Source: CAZXWN01 sp964644695 [NCBI: uncultured bacterium] (lineage in GTDB: Bacteria; UBP4; UBA4092). Taken from it: a stretch of 64,000 bases of DNA. The DNA lies in the NCBI GenBank assembly GCA_964644695.1, contig CAZXWN010000005.1, positions 75,544 through 139,543 of the forward strand, written 5' to 3'. Every line of letters starts with the position of its first letter. Within the stretch, counting starts at the first letter, position 1. The position numbers and the translations under genes were made by a program. This document shows, in pieces, positions 1-8,393 of this stretch. The notes under the pieces are model-generated. The model worked only from the letters and a program-made list of their open reading frames with translations, did not search any database and was not told where the DNA came from.

Positions 1-2
1 CA

Positions 3-908
3 GAAATGTTGGAACACATCCGTCAGCTGAAACAGACAGGATACCTCCGCCAAATATGTGGGATTTTTGATGGAAAAAGATTGGGATATCATTCTGCTCT
101 GATTGCATTGGAGATTAAACCCGAGAAGATTGAAAACGCCGTAAAAATTATTAATGCCCACCCCGGTGTCAGCCACAATTATGCAAGAAATCATGTTTTC
201 AATCTTTGGTTTACCCTGGCGGTTCCAACTCAACAACAATTACAATCTCACGCGCAGCGAATCAAAGAGCTCTCCGAATGTAAGAGAATGCTTATTCTCC
301 CGGCAATAACCACATATAAGATTGGGGTCCGATTCTCCATGATAGATTCACAGGAGAAAAATAATAATTATCAGACTCCGAACGTTGTTATACCAAAAAA
401 AAAGATGATGGCGGAAGATATTCCATTTATTCAGATATTACAGGAAGATTTTCCTGAAAACGAAAAACCCTACGAAGTCATGGCAAAACAGCTCGGGATT
501 ACTGAAGAAAACTTACTCCAGAAAATCCATGATTATCTGAAGTGGGGATATATTCGCAGGGTGGCTGGTTTATTGCACCACCGGAAAGCCGGTTATACAG
601 CAAACGCCATGGTTGTCTGGCAAATCCCACCCAACGAATGTGACGCTATTGGAAAAATCTTTGCTGCACGAAACTTTGTAACACATTGTTATCAACGGCA
701 GGAAGTCCCAGAATTTCCTTACAGTTTATATACTATGGTCCATGCCCAAACCCAGGAAGAATGTGAAGAACGAATCCAGTGGTTACAACAAGATGCCGCT
801 GTCTATCCCCACCAAACTATTTATAGTACGCAGGAATTTAAGAAACGGCGCGTATTGTATTATTCCCCAATCCTCACTGACTGGGAAAACCAATATGGAA
901 TCAGATAA
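3..908 (+). CDS. ahbAB: Siroheme decarboxylase, fused AhbA/AhbB type (5' end outside window)
   Basis: This Lrp/AsnC-like protein is predicted to decarboxylate siroheme to didecarboxysiroheme, the first step of the alternative heme (or heme d1) route. It contains two copies of the family unit: a helix-turn-helix end (EHIRQLKQTGYLRQI) followed by a ligand half with VSHNYARNHVFNLWFT, then from about visible residue 140 a second helix-turn-helix unit (PYEVMAKQLGI, WGYIRRVAGLLHHR) and VTHCYQRQEVPEFPY. AhbA and AhbB are usually separate chains, so this is a fusion. The open frame runs through the window edge and the first Met falls where family members already have about 30 residues, so the N-terminus is missing. 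It overlaps the next gene by 14 bases. Confidence 0.8.
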   Translation, partial: EMLEHIRQLKQTGYLRQICGIFDGKRLGYHSALIALEIKPEKIENAVKIINAHPGVSHNYARNHVFNLWFTLAVPTQQQLQSHAQRIKELSECKRMLILPAITTYKIGVRFSMIDSQEKNNNYQTPNVVIPKKKMMAEDIPFIQILQEDFPENEKPYEVMAKQLGITEENLLQKIHDYLKWGYIRRVAGLLHHRKAGYTANAMVVWQIPPNECDAIGKIFAARNFVTHCYQRQEVPEFPYSLYTMVHAQTQEECEERIQWLQQDAAVYPHQTIYSTQEFKKRRVLYYSPILTDWENQYGIR

Positions 909-1050
909 AATAGATATTGACCCGACAAAACATTCATGTCCCGTCAATCCATACGATTCCTGTCCCATATGTGGAAACACCCTGATAGAACTTCATTGTA
1001 AACAGGTCTGTTCCAATTGTGGATTCAGGGAAGATTGTACAGACCATTAA
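895..1050 (+). CDS. Small zinc-ribbon protein
   Basis: A 51-residue protein with the cysteine pairs CPICG and CSNCGF, spaced as in a single zinc ribbon; an upstream Cys (HSCPVNPYDSC) may add to the metal site. I place the start at the ATG inside the last codons of the siroheme decarboxylase gene, giving a 14-base overlap, so translational coupling is likely. No strong ribosome binding site is seen. Its function is unknown. The tight linkage to ahbAB suggests a partner or accessory of tetrapyrrole metabolism, but this is only context. It could also be a free-standing zinc-ribbon regulator. The downstream HAD gene begins 11 bases after its stop. Confidence 0.6.
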   Translation: MESDKIDIDPTKHSCPVNPYDSCPICGNTLIELHCKQVCSNCGFREDCTDH

Positions 1051-1061
1051 TTGGAATTAAT

Positions 1062-1727
1062 ATGACCCCTTCAACCTATCAACAGGTACTTTTATTTGAC
1101 TTTGATGGAACTCTTTTGGATTCTCGAAAAGATTTAGCCAATGCCGTAAACCATGCTCGAAACCGGCTTGGATTAGAACCACTGCCAGTATCATTGATTG
1201 CCAGCTATATTGGAAACGGTGTTGATGTGCTCCTTAAAAAAGCACTTCATGAAGTTGATGACGAAACACGACGGATCGCGAAGGGTTATTTTAAATCTCA
1301 TTATGAAGTTCATTGTACAGATGAAACAAGATTGTATCCGGGTGTCAGAGAAGTTCTGGATACTTTCAAAAACAGAAAACTGGTATTAGTGAGTAATAAA
1401 CCCCAGGAATTTTGCCATCAAATCATGGAAGCAGTTGATATCGATCACTACTTTACTCTAATCATGGGTGAGGAATCTTGCCCAACTAAAAAACCCGATC
1501 CCGGGCCGATTTTAGAAGCCTTAAGACAATTGAATTGCCCCAAAGAAGCAGCCTGCATGATTGGAGATTGGACTACCGATGTTGAAGCTGGGAAAAAAGC
1601 CGGGGTCCATACAATTGCCTGTTTATATGGAATTGGTAAAGTAGAGGAAGTTAAAAAGGCTGGACCCGAATTTCTGGCACCGACTCCCCTGGACATTATC
1701 ACTATTATTCAGAGTCTGGAACAGTAA
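1062..1727 (+). CDS. HAD-family phosphatase, phosphoglycolate phosphatase-like
   Basis: A 221-residue HAD hydrolase of the Gph/PpaX type. Motif I is LLFDFDGTLLDS near the N-terminus (nucleophile and general acid Asp pair), motif II is the SNKP stretch, the conserved Lys lies in TKKPDPGP and motif III/IV is GDWTTDVEAGKKAG. A helical cap follows motif I (C1 cap), as in phosphoglycolate phosphatase. I start at the ATG before TPSTYQQ, because the 15 residues upstream of it overlap the zinc-ribbon gene and do not resemble the family. It probably removes phosphate from a small metabolite such as 2-phosphoglycolate; the substrate cannot be read from sequence. It is the last gene of the ahbAB cluster. 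Confidence 0.82.
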   Translation: MTPSTYQQVLLFDFDGTLLDSRKDLANAVNHARNRLGLEPLPVSLIASYIGNGVDVLLKKALHEVDDETRRIAKGYFKSHYEVHCTDETRLYPGVREVLDTFKNRKLVLVSNKPQEFCHQIMEAVDIDHYFTLIMGEESCPTKKPDPGPILEALRQLNCPKEAACMIGDWTTDVEAGKKAGVHTIACLYGIGKVEEVKKAGPEFLAPTPLDIITIIQSLEQ

Positions 1728-1956
1728 CCCCATCATTCGCAAAGGTTCGATGTGAGATTTAATCTGTTTTCCGGGATTTAATATACCGGGAACATCTACC
1801 CTATGCCATCTGCCAAATATCTCAATTATTTTACTACCCAACCAACTCACAGCACGAAAAGCACGCATTATTCGCTCAACACAGGATTGACATGCCGGGA
1901 TGTGTATTACTGTATAAAGGCGAATGTGGTAAAATAGTAAGTCCTTTTGTCAGCCT

Positions 1957-1986
1957 TTGAGACATAATTATAGTAAACTATATAGA
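1957..1986 (+). promoter_or_regulatory. Candidate sigma-70 promoter for yaiI-dnaG-rpoD
   Basis: TTGAGA and TATAGA separated by 18 bases, about 90 bases before the yaiI start. A second, weaker candidate (TTGACA at 1887-1892 with TATAAA at 1913-1918, 20-base spacer) lies upstream. The 348-base gap 1728-2075 otherwise shows no gene and no clear hairpin terminator. Confidence 0.4.
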
Positions 1987-2075
1987 TAGTGTGTTTCTGA
2001 ATCAAAGGGCCGGATGACATTATCCGGACGTTGATTCTTTTGTATGAAAAGTTTCATTACTTTTATTCAAAGTTT

Positions 2076-2516
2076 ATGAAAATAATTATCGATGCGGATG
2101 CATGTCCCGTCAAACACTGTGTCATTGAATTGGCCTTTCAAAAGAAAGTGCCTGTTTTAATGGTGTGTAGTGTGTCGCATCAACTACCTGAGTATCCAAA
2201 TGTGGTAATAAAACAGGTTGATAATTACCCTCAGGCAGCGGATGTAGCCATTGTTAATAAGGTTCAGCCGGGAGATATTGTAGTGACAAGTGATGGTGGC
2301 CTTGCCGCAATAGTTTTAAGCCGTCAAGCCCGTGCATTGTCATTCCACGGAAAAGAATATCATCCTGATGAAATAGATGCTGTTTTAAATGAAAGACATC
2401 TGACATGGAAATTCCGGAGATCCGGTGGTAAAACCCGGGGACCTAAACCTTTTACACATAAAGATGAAGAACGATTCATAAGTACTTTAACCCGAATGAT
2501 GGGATATTTGATCTAA
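2076..2516 (+). CDS. yaiI: YaiI/YqxD family protein (UPF0178)
   Basis: A 146-residue member of the YaiI/YqxD family, a NYN/PIN-like fold of unproven function. The family start MKIIIDADACPV, with its two Asp residues, is intact, as are TSDGGLAA and the C-terminal RRSGGKTRGPKPFT. I chose the ATG at this motif instead of a Met 15 residues upstream because the family begins here. It lies four bases before dnaG, so the two are probably co-transcribed; the same neighbourhood with dnaG and the major sigma factor is common in bacteria and has led to suggestions of a nucleic-acid role. No unusual residues are seen. Confidence 0.85.
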   Translation: MKIIIDADACPVKHCVIELAFQKKVPVLMVCSVSHQLPEYPNVVIKQVDNYPQAADVAIVNKVQPGDIVVTSDGGLAAIVLSRQARALSFHGKEYHPDEIDAVLNERHLTWKFRRSGGKTRGPKPFTHKDEERFISTLTRMMGYLI

Positions 2517-2520
2517 CAAC

Positions 2521-4311
2521 ATGTTGCCGTCTGATTTTATTGAAAAAGTTAAGGAAAATACCGATATCGTTCAATTGATTGGTGAGCATGTAACACTTAA
2601 ATCATCCGGGCGAAATATGAATGGATTGTGTCCTTTTCATAATGAAAAGACACCCTCCTTCATGGTTAATCCTGAACGACAGATTTTTAAATGTTTTGGC
2701 TGTGGCGAAGGTGGTAATGCTATTCACTTTGTCATGAAATTCCAAAAAATGGAGTTTATTCCAGCCGTTGAGTATTTGGCTGAAAGAGCTGGATTGGAAG
2801 TTCCGCGGCAAGCTGGCCGAGAAAATCTCGATAAAGCAGAAAAAGATATAAAAGCAATTCGGGAAGTCAATCAATTTGCTCGTGATTATTTTCACCAGGT
2901 ATTAATGAAAAACCCGAGAGCTGAATCAGCCCGTAAATATCTCTTTGAAAAACGAAAATTAACCCCTGAGACGGCAGTCTCCTTTCGGTTGGGATATTCC
3001 CTGCCAGATTGGGACAGTCTCCTGAAAGAAGCAGGCCGTCAGGGATTTAATACGTATATATTGGAAAAAGCCGGGTTAATTATTGCCCGACAGTCTGGTA
3101 GTTCTGGATATTATGACCGATTCCGCGACCAGGTTATGTTTCCTATTACAGATTCCCGCGGATTTGTGATTGGTTTCGGTGGCAGATTTCTGGATGCCCG
3201 TGAACCCAAATATCTAAACTCACCAGAGACGCCTGTGTTTACCAAGAGCCGTTGTTTGTATGCTCTTGAACAGGCACAACCAGCAATTAAAGAACTTGGA
3301 AAAGCAGTCTTAATGGAAGGATACATGGATGTCCTTTCGGCCCATCAACACGGAGTCCGAAACGCAGTCGCCACCCTGGGCACGGCCCTGACTCGCGAAC
3401 ACGCGAAACTGTTGCGGCGATACTGTCCTGAAGCTGTGTTGATGTATGATGCCGATAAGGCTGGGTTATCTGCGGCCCTGCGGGGCCTGGAACCCCTGTT
3501 ATCATTAGGATTGGAAGTCCGGGTAGCCTCAATTCCTGAGGGTAAAGACCCTGATGAGTACCTGCAAAGCCACTCTCTGGAAGAATTCCAGAAAGTATTA
3601 GCAATGGGGCAGGACCCTGTGGAATTTGCTTTGGAATTGGTAATAGCCCAACATGGACTATACAGTGTTACGGCCAAGACGAGAGTCATTGATGAAATGC
3701 AATCCATTCTGGAAAGAATGGGGCAGCCGGTGGAGAAAGACCTGTATATCCAGATTATTGCCAATCGGATTGGGTTAGACAGAAACACGCTTTTGCGTCA
3801 GTTCCGTCAAAACTCAAAAAAACCTGGAACGGTTGTTCATCCAGGTGTGGATTCTCTCGAAATAAGAAGACGTGGAGAAACCCGCATTGAAAGAGAACTA
3901 TTGAAGTTACTGGTATTTAATCCTGGATATATCACTGCAATCCAGGAAGTCGTTAAAGACTATGTATTTGCTACAGCAGTGGGCCGGGAGGCGATTATTC
4001 CCCTTCTGGCGTGTGATGATCCGTCAACACTGAGAAATGCGGATGACGTCCTAAATTATCTTCAGGACATACCCGACGCGGTGAAATGGGTCACAGAAAT
4101 AATGATGGAAGACCCGCTATCTAATTCAGATGATTATCTGACAGCCTTCCGTCGGAAAATCACTAAGCTTCGGTTAGATAGAGAAATTAATGAATTACAG
4201 GCCCACTTACGACAGGCAGAAAAAGCCAGAGATCTTAAGCAGGTCACTTTATTGCAAGAAAAAATTCTGGAAATCAAAAAAACTGCCCTTTCAATATCCA
4301 AGGTCAGTTAA
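2521..4311 (+). CDS. dnaG: DNA primase DnaG
   Basis: Primase that lays RNA primers at the replication fork. The N-terminal zinc site is CPFH near residue 37 and CFGCG near 58 (C37, H40, C58, C61), followed by the RNA polymerase core and a TOPRIM domain with LMEGYMDV (E266) and YDADKAG (D310, D312), the Mg-binding acidic residues. The last 150 residues form the helical region that contacts DnaB helicase. At 596 residues it is of normal length. It starts 4 bases after yaiI and is followed after 13 bases by rpoD, the classic macromolecular-synthesis order without rpsU. Confidence 0.97.
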   Translation: MLPSDFIEKVKENTDIVQLIGEHVTLKSSGRNMNGLCPFHNEKTPSFMVNPERQIFKCFGCGEGGNAIHFVMKFQKMEFIPAVEYLAERAGLEVPRQAGRENLDKAEKDIKAIREVNQFARDYFHQVLMKNPRAESARKYLFEKRKLTPETAVSFRLGYSLPDWDSLLKEAGRQGFNTYILEKAGLIIARQSGSSGYYDRFRDQVMFPITDSRGFVIGFGGRFLDAREPKYLNSPETPVFTKSRCLYALEQAQPAIKELGKAVLMEGYMDVLSAHQHGVRNAVATLGTALTREHAKLLRRYCPEAVLMYDADKAGLSAALRGLEPLLSLGLEVRVASIPEGKDPDEYLQSHSLEEFQKVLAMGQDPVEFALELVIAQHGLYSVTAKTRVIDEMQSILERMGQPVEKDLYIQIIANRIGLDRNTLLRQFRQNSKKPGTVVHPGVDSLEIRRRGETRIERELLKLLVFNPGYITAIQEVVKDYVFATAVGREAIIPLLACDDPSTLRNADDVLNYLQDIPDAVKWVTEIMMEDPLSNSDDYLTAFRRKITKLRLDREINELQAHLRQAEKARDLKQVTLLQEKILEIKKTALSISKVS

Positions 4312-4324
4312 GTAGGAGGATTCA

Positions 4325-6622
4325 ATGGCGAAATCCACTCCAAAAAAAGATTTGGATAAAAAGAAAAAACAGACGGCATCTCCCGTAAAGGGGAAATCTT
4401 CTGTAAAACCAGCACCCAAGAAAAAAGCAGCTTCAAAACCAGTGCCTGCTCGAAAAAAGACTGCTCCGGTACCGGCAAAGTCGATTAAAAAAGCAGTATC
4501 AGAAAAACCGGCAAAGAAAAAAGCTGCAGCAAAACCTGCCGTTGGAAAACCTGTATCTAAAAAATCAGCTACAACAAAACCTGTTGTCGAAAAAAAGAAA
4601 TTAGCGACTAAACCCAAAAACGAAAAACCGGTAAAAGCTGCTAAAGCCCCAGCACCTTCGAAACCAGCTAAACCTGTAGCCCAAAAGAGTGTTGAACCAA
4701 AACCCGTACCTGTTGTTAAAGAAAAAAAAGACAATCATGTCGGTGTCAAACCAGAAAAACCCTTAAAACAAACCACAGCTAAAACTAATAAAATTGCAAC
4801 GATTGTCACTTCCGATGTAAATGCAGGTCTGGAAGCAGTCAAAAAGAAACTTACAGCGATTGCTCAGGAAAAAGGAAAAGTAACTTACCAGGATATTCTG
4901 GACTCCATTCCTGAAGATCTCCCCCAACAAGAAGCCTTCGATGATATGTTAGCCGAACTGGGGGATATGGATATTGTTATAGAAGAAATCGAAGGCGCCA
5001 GTGCAGAACTACCTTCAGAGATTGAACCCAAGGAAGTTGTACCTTTAGCCATTGAAGCTATCAAAGGTGACGATCCTGTCCGTATGTATCTCCGAGAAAT
5101 GGGGAGAACTCCTCTTTTAACCCGCGAAGAGGAGGTTATGTATGCCAAACAGATCGAAGCAGGGCGCGGCAAAATAATCTGCTCCATCCTTAAATCTGGC
5201 GTACTGGTTCCACAATTAAACAACTTGGTTAAACGGATTGAATCTGGTTCTGCGGTCATTACTGAAGTATTCCGGCTCGGTCTGGAAGAAAATGACAGTG
5301 AAGATCGCGAAAAGATTTTAGCTGGACTTCGTCGGCACATTCATGATCTTGAAAAGATGATGAACAACTTCTCCGATAAATGCCGAAACATTCCTTGCAG
5401 TGACTTGGTGATATTAGAAGAACGATATCATGAAGTAAAAGAACGATTGGCTTTAGGTAATCGCCGGAGAGATAAAGAAGCTGAAATAAAAGGTCTCCCT
5501 AAATCCTTGGCTAAAGTGTTTGATGAATATCTAAAGATGCGCGATAAATTGGAAGACATGCGACTAAACTTTGATGAAATTGACAAGGTCTCCAATAAAA
5601 TCAAAGAACATCATCGCTATATTCATTCCCTTAAGTACTCCATAGTATCTGTGGAGGCAGTAATGGGAATGGACGCAAAGGAATTAGAGGCTCTTCTCAA
5701 GGAAAGCAAAAAGAAACTACCTAAGAAACTTCAGGACAAAGTTGATGCTACAAAACGTTCACTGGATGAGTTAGCTGAGATTCTTAGCGAAATAAAAGAA
5801 ACTCAAAAGCTTATTCACGATGAAGAAAGACAATGTGGAAACAAAGCTCCTGAATTAGATGAAATGATCAGCCTGATCCATGTTGGACAAAGCGAAGCTC
5901 ATAACGCCAAGATGCGGGTTGTAGAAGCCAACTTGCGACTTGTCGTTTCTATCGCCAAAAAATATACTAATCGTGGTCTTCATTTCCTGGATTTAATTCA
6001 GGAAGGAAATATTGGTTTAATGCGAGCAGTAGATAAATTTGAATATAAACGTGGATACAAATTTTCCACCTACGCAACATGGTGGATCCGTCAGGCTGTA
6101 ACACGCGCTATCGCAGATCAAGCCCGTACCATCCGAATTCCAGTACACATGATTGAAACAATTAATAAACTCAATCGTGTTTCCCGGCTATTGGTCCAGG
6201 ACTTGGGACGCGAGCCCTCTCCGGAAGAAATTGCAAAAGCCATGTCCATGTCTGTGGATAAAGTTCGTAAAGTTTTCAAAATTGCGCAACAGCCCATTTC
6301 TTTAGAAACCCCCATTGGTGAAGATAAAGATTCCCATTTTGGCGATTTTATTGAAGACCAGAAGGTTGAATCGCCTCTGATGGCAACCACAGATGTCCTT
6401 CGTCAAGAACAAATAGAGAAAATACTGAAAACTTTAACTGAGCGAGAAGAAAAGGTTTTACGGTTAAGATTTGGTATTGGTGATGGTTACCCCAGAACTT
6501 TGGAAGAAGTCGGCGCAATATTTAATGTAACCAGGGAGCGCGTTCGTCAGATTGAAACAAAAGCATTACGCAAACTACGTCATCCCAGTCGGAGTAAGAA
6601 ACTCCGTGAATTCCTGGAATAA
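4325..6622 (+). CDS. rpoD: RNA polymerase primary sigma factor with Lys/Ala/Pro-rich N-terminal tail
   Basis: Housekeeping sigma-70. After a basic tail (residues 1 to about 155, almost only K, A, P, S, T, V) comes region 1.1 ([16 protein letters not shown]), region 1.2 ([17 protein letters not shown], about 249), a non-conserved helical insert, region 2 ([17 protein letters not shown] and [13 protein letters not shown], about 530-600) and region 4 with the -35 helix-turn-helix ([17 protein letters not shown], about 735-755). The ribosome binding site AGGAGG sits 7 bases before the ATG. 765 residues is about 150 more than E. coli RpoD, explained by the tail. Tails of this kind resemble histone H1-like proteins. 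It follows dnaG closely and ends before a strong hairpin. Confidence 0.97.
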   Translation: MAKSTPKKDLDKKKKQTASPVKGKSSVKPAPKKKAASKPVPARKKTAPVPAKSIKKAVSEKPAKKKAAAKPAVGKPVSKKSATTKPVVEKKKLATKPKNEKPVKAAKAPAPSKPAKPVAQKSVEPKPVPVVKEKKDNHVGVKPEKPLKQTTAKTNKIATIVTSDVNAGLEAVKKKLTAIAQEKGKVTYQDILDSIPEDLPQQEAFDDMLAELGDMDIVIEEIEGASAELPSEIEPKEVVPLAIEAIKGDDPVRMYLREMGRTPLLTREEEVMYAKQIEAGRGKIICSILKSGVLVPQLNNLVKRIESGSAVITEVFRLGLEENDSEDREKILAGLRRHIHDLEKMMNNFSDKCRNIPCSDLVILEERYHEVKERLALGNRRRDKEAEIKGLPKSLAKVFDEYLKMRDKLEDMRLNFDEIDKVSNKIKEHHRYIHSLKYSIVSVEAVMGMDAKELEALLKESKKKLPKKLQDKVDATKRSLDELAEILSEIKETQKLIHDEERQCGNKAPELDEMISLIHVGQSEAHNAKMRVVEANLRLVVSIAKKYTNRGLHFLDLIQEGNIGLMRAVDKFEYKRGYKFSTYATWWIRQAVTRAIADQARTIRIPVHMIETINKLNRVSRLLVQDLGREPSPEEIAKAMSMSVDKVRKVFKIAQQPISLETPIGEDKDSHFGDFIEDQKVESPLMATTDVLRQEQIEKILKTLTEREEKVLRLRFGIGDGYPRTLEEVGAIFNVTRERVRQIETKALRKLRHPSRSKKLREFLE

Positions 6623-6653
6623 TTTGCTTGATGCAAATGCTCTTTAAATGAGA

Positions 6654-6659
6654 TATAAT
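6654..6659 (+). promoter_or_regulatory. Possible -10 element for the tRNA gene
   Basis: A perfect TATAAT lies between the rpoD stop and the tRNA, but the best -35 (TTGATG at 6628) is 20 bases away. If used, the transcript would begin inside the hairpin at 6663-6694. Confidence 0.25.
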
Positions 6660-6662
6660 CAT

Positions 6663-6700
6663 AAGTCCTCACTGGTTTTATTCAGTGAGGACTTCTTTAT
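6663..6700 (+). terminator. Hairpin after rpoD
   Basis: Perfect 12-base-pair stem AAGTCCTCACTG / CAGTGAGGACTT with an 8-base loop, followed by CTTTAT. It is 40 bases after the rpoD stop and 11 bases before the tRNA. The U tract is short, so termination may be partial and the tRNA could be read from rpoD transcripts. Confidence 0.6.
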
Positions 6701-6705
6701 AGCTT

Positions 6706-6782
6706 GGGCCCATAGCTCAGTTGGTCAGAGCGGAGGACTCATAATCCTTTGGTCGCAGGTTCGAGTCCTGCTGGGCCCACCA
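6706..6782 (+). tRNA. tRNA with anticodon CAU, probably tRNA-Ile2 (lysidine) rather than elongator Met
   Basis: A complete 77-base cloverleaf: acceptor GGGCCCA paired with TGGGCCC, D arm GCTC/GAGC, anticodon stem GAGGA/TCCTT with loop CTCATAA (anticodon CAT at 6740-6742), T arm GCAGG-TTCGAGT-CCTGC and an encoded CCA end. The acceptor has C4-G69 and C5-G68, which in E. coli are determinants for TilS, the lysidine enzyme, and the variable region CTTTGGTCG resembles known Ile2 genes more than elongator Met genes. Initiator tRNA is unlikely, since the first pair is G-C and the anticodon stem lacks three G-C pairs. Confidence 0.93.
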
Positions 6783-6790
6783 CATTTTAG

Positions 6791-6839
6791 ACTATTCGAA
6801 AACTCCAGGAACAATGTTCCTGGAGTTTTTTTTGTATCC
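6791..6839 (+). repeat. Imperfect direct repeat, copy 1
   Basis: From ACTAT to GTATCC, including the tRNA terminator. About 40 of 49 positions match copy 2 at 8116-8162, in the same orientation, with two single-base gaps. The pair brackets the ADP-ribosylglycohydrolase gene. Confidence 0.7.
6799..6834 (+). terminator. Intrinsic terminator after the tRNA
   Basis: Stem AACTCCAGGAAC / GTTCCTGGAGTT with a three-base loop AAT and a run of eight T. The stem top GGAACAATGTTCC recurs at 48852-48864 and, degenerate, at 8132-8144. Confidence 0.9.
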
Positions 6840-6985
6840 TGGATGGATCTTGATCTTGGATATCAGGTCTGATTCAACTTCAACCACTCCAGTCCAATAG
6901 ACAATTACCTACCTGTGATAAAATCAACAAAATTCGCTCCACATAAATCAACTTATCATCAAATCATGTTGTCATAGGTGCAATA

Positions 6986-8041
6986 ATGGAAGTATCTGAA
7001 AGAATAACTGGGTGTCTTCTTGGTGGAGCTGTAGGAGATGCTCTGGGAGCTCCAGTCGAATTCATGTCACTGTGTGAAATACGATCCCAGTTTGGCAGTG
7101 ATGGAATTGACCATTATGTTCCAGTTTTCGGTAAGGTCGGGGCGATTACAGACGATACCCAAATGACGCTATTCACATTGGAAGGGCTATTACGAACGGA
7201 TATGCGCCACTATCACAAGGGAATAGCTTCGTATATAGACTGTGTTCGTTTCGCCTACATGAGATGGCTTGGAACACAGGGAACTATGGTCAAGAACGAT
7301 AGGTTTTCTTTTATTTATAATGGTTGGCTGTGGAAACAAAATCTTCTACACTCACGTCGCGCGCCTGGAAATTCTTGTCTTTCAGCATTGGGATACTATG
7401 CATCACAGTTAGAGCAAAATCACTTATCCATAAGTGATCAACCTATCAACAATAGTAAAGGTTGTGGTGGTATTATGCGCATGGCACCAGTTGGCTTTTT
7501 TAATTTTGATTGTTTTAATGTAGGTTGCGAACTGGCAAAGCTGACACACGGGCACCCATCAGGATATATTGCATCAGGATTTTTTGCGCAACTGATAGCT
7601 GAAATTATTGAAGGCTGCTGTTTAGAAGATGCAATAGAGCTTGCTAAAGATAAAGCCATGCACTGGGCAGACAGTCATGAGGTTATGCGGGCAGTAAATA
7701 TGGCGATTGATTTTGCCACACACAAAGAGGCTACTCCAGAAACAATTAAAAAACTGGGTGAAGGATGGGTAGCAGAGGAAGCTCTAGCTATTTCGCTTTT
7801 CTGCGCACTGAAAGCAAAAAGTTTTGAGCATGGTGTTCTGCTTGCAGTAAACCATGATGGCGATAGTGATTCAACAGGTGCAATCACTGGGAATATTCTG
7901 GGGGCATTATGGGGTCAGAAAAAAATACCAGAGCATTTTTTATTAGATTTGGAACTCAGAGATGTTATTGAACAAATGGCGTGGGATGTAGTGAACTTCA
8001 GCTATACCGATGAATGGTGGGATAGGTACCCAGGAACATAG
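6986..8041 (+). CDS. ADP-ribosylglycohydrolase (DraG/ARH family)
   Basis: A 351-residue ADP-ribosylglycohydrolase, expected to remove ADP-ribose from protein or nucleic acid. The N-terminal signature GCLLGGAVGDALGAPVEF and the metal-binding TDDTQM (about 55-60) are present, as is the second metal cluster HDGDSDSTGAI (about 290-300) and CGGIMRMAPVG in the middle, so both Mg/Mn sites look intact. No ADP-ribosyltransferase is next to it. The gene stands alone, directly downstream of a tRNA, and is flanked by near-duplicate terminators, which suggests a small acquired islet. The start is the first ATG of the domain; the ribosome binding site is weak (AGG in ATAGGTGC). DraG-type nitrogenase control cannot be claimed without draT. 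Confidence 0.88.
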   Translation: MEVSERITGCLLGGAVGDALGAPVEFMSLCEIRSQFGSDGIDHYVPVFGKVGAITDDTQMTLFTLEGLLRTDMRHYHKGIASYIDCVRFAYMRWLGTQGTMVKNDRFSFIYNGWLWKQNLLHSRRAPGNSCLSALGYYASQLEQNHLSISDQPINNSKGCGGIMRMAPVGFFNFDCFNVGCELAKLTHGHPSGYIASGFFAQLIAEIIEGCCLEDAIELAKDKAMHWADSHEVMRAVNMAIDFATHKEATPETIKKLGEGWVAEEALAISLFCALKAKSFEHGVLLAVNHDGDSDSTGAITGNILGALWGQKKIPEHFLLDLELRDVIEQMAWDVVNFSYTDEWWDRYPGT

Positions 8042-8115
8042 GGAAAACATCGTTTGTTGATTGGTCAGATTATGAATGAACAGTCACATACAGCTTATTA
8101 CATATATTTCAGAAA

Positions 8116-8162
8116 ACTATCACAAGCTCCAGAAACAATGTTCTTAGAGCTTTTTTGTATCC
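8116..8162 (+). repeat. Imperfect direct repeat, copy 2
   Basis: Matches 6791-6839 at about 40 of 49 positions: both run ACTAT...CTCCAG(G/A)AACAATGTTC...GAG...T-tract GTATCC. It lies just after the ADP-ribosylglycohydrolase gene. Confidence 0.7.
8125..8156 (+). terminator. Weak terminator after the ADP-ribosylglycohydrolase gene
   Basis: Imperfect stem AGCTC...GAGCT with inner GAAAC/GTTC pairs and a run of six T. It looks like a decayed copy of the tRNA terminator. Confidence 0.6.
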
Positions 8163-8194
8163 ACATAATACACTTAGCATATTGAGATAAACAG

Positions 8195-8223
8195 TTGCGA
8201 TCTAGACAACTCTTTTCTATAAT
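8195..8223 (+). promoter_or_regulatory. Promoter of the thiamin operon
   Basis: TTGCGA and a perfect TATAAT with a 17-base spacer, placed about 25 bases before the riboswitch aptamer. Transcription would start near 8230. Confidence 0.7.
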
Positions 8224-8248
8224 AGTTTTACAACTTAATCACCAAACA

Positions 8249-8340
8249 CGAGGGAGCTCATATTTTTTGGGCTGAGAGTGGGCAATAAGCACCAGACCTC
8301 TAGACCTGATCGGGATAATGCCCGCGTAGGAATGTTATCG
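8249..8340 (+). promoter_or_regulatory. TPP riboswitch (THI element)
   Basis: The conserved aptamer cores are present in order: GGGCTGAGAG at 8269-8278, then ACCTGATCGGGATAATGCCC followed by GCGTAGGAA near 8304-8332. The aptamer sits between a strong promoter and an intrinsic terminator, before thiS. This indicates control by premature termination when thiamin pyrophosphate is bound. Confidence 0.93.
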
Positions 8341-8378
8341 AAGCACACCTAGGCGTAGGCGTGCTTTTTTGTTTTTTT
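8341..8378 (+). terminator. Riboswitch expression-platform terminator
   Basis: Stem AGCAC-A-CCTA / TAGG-C-GTGCT with loop GGCG, followed by six T, G and seven T. It begins directly after the TPP aptamer and ends 15 bases before thiS, next to the ribosome binding site AGGAG. Confidence 0.85.
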
Positions 8379-8393
8379 ACAGGAGATAACCAA

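Noticed and set aside
3345-3788. Minus-strand frames across dnaG
   Set aside because: Overlap a certain gene entirely and show no family motif.
4291-4734. A 147-residue frame on the minus strand opposite the start of rpoD
   Set aside because: It is the mirror of the Lys/Ala/Pro tail; its Phe/Ala/Gly repeats are simply the complement of that low-complexity DNA.
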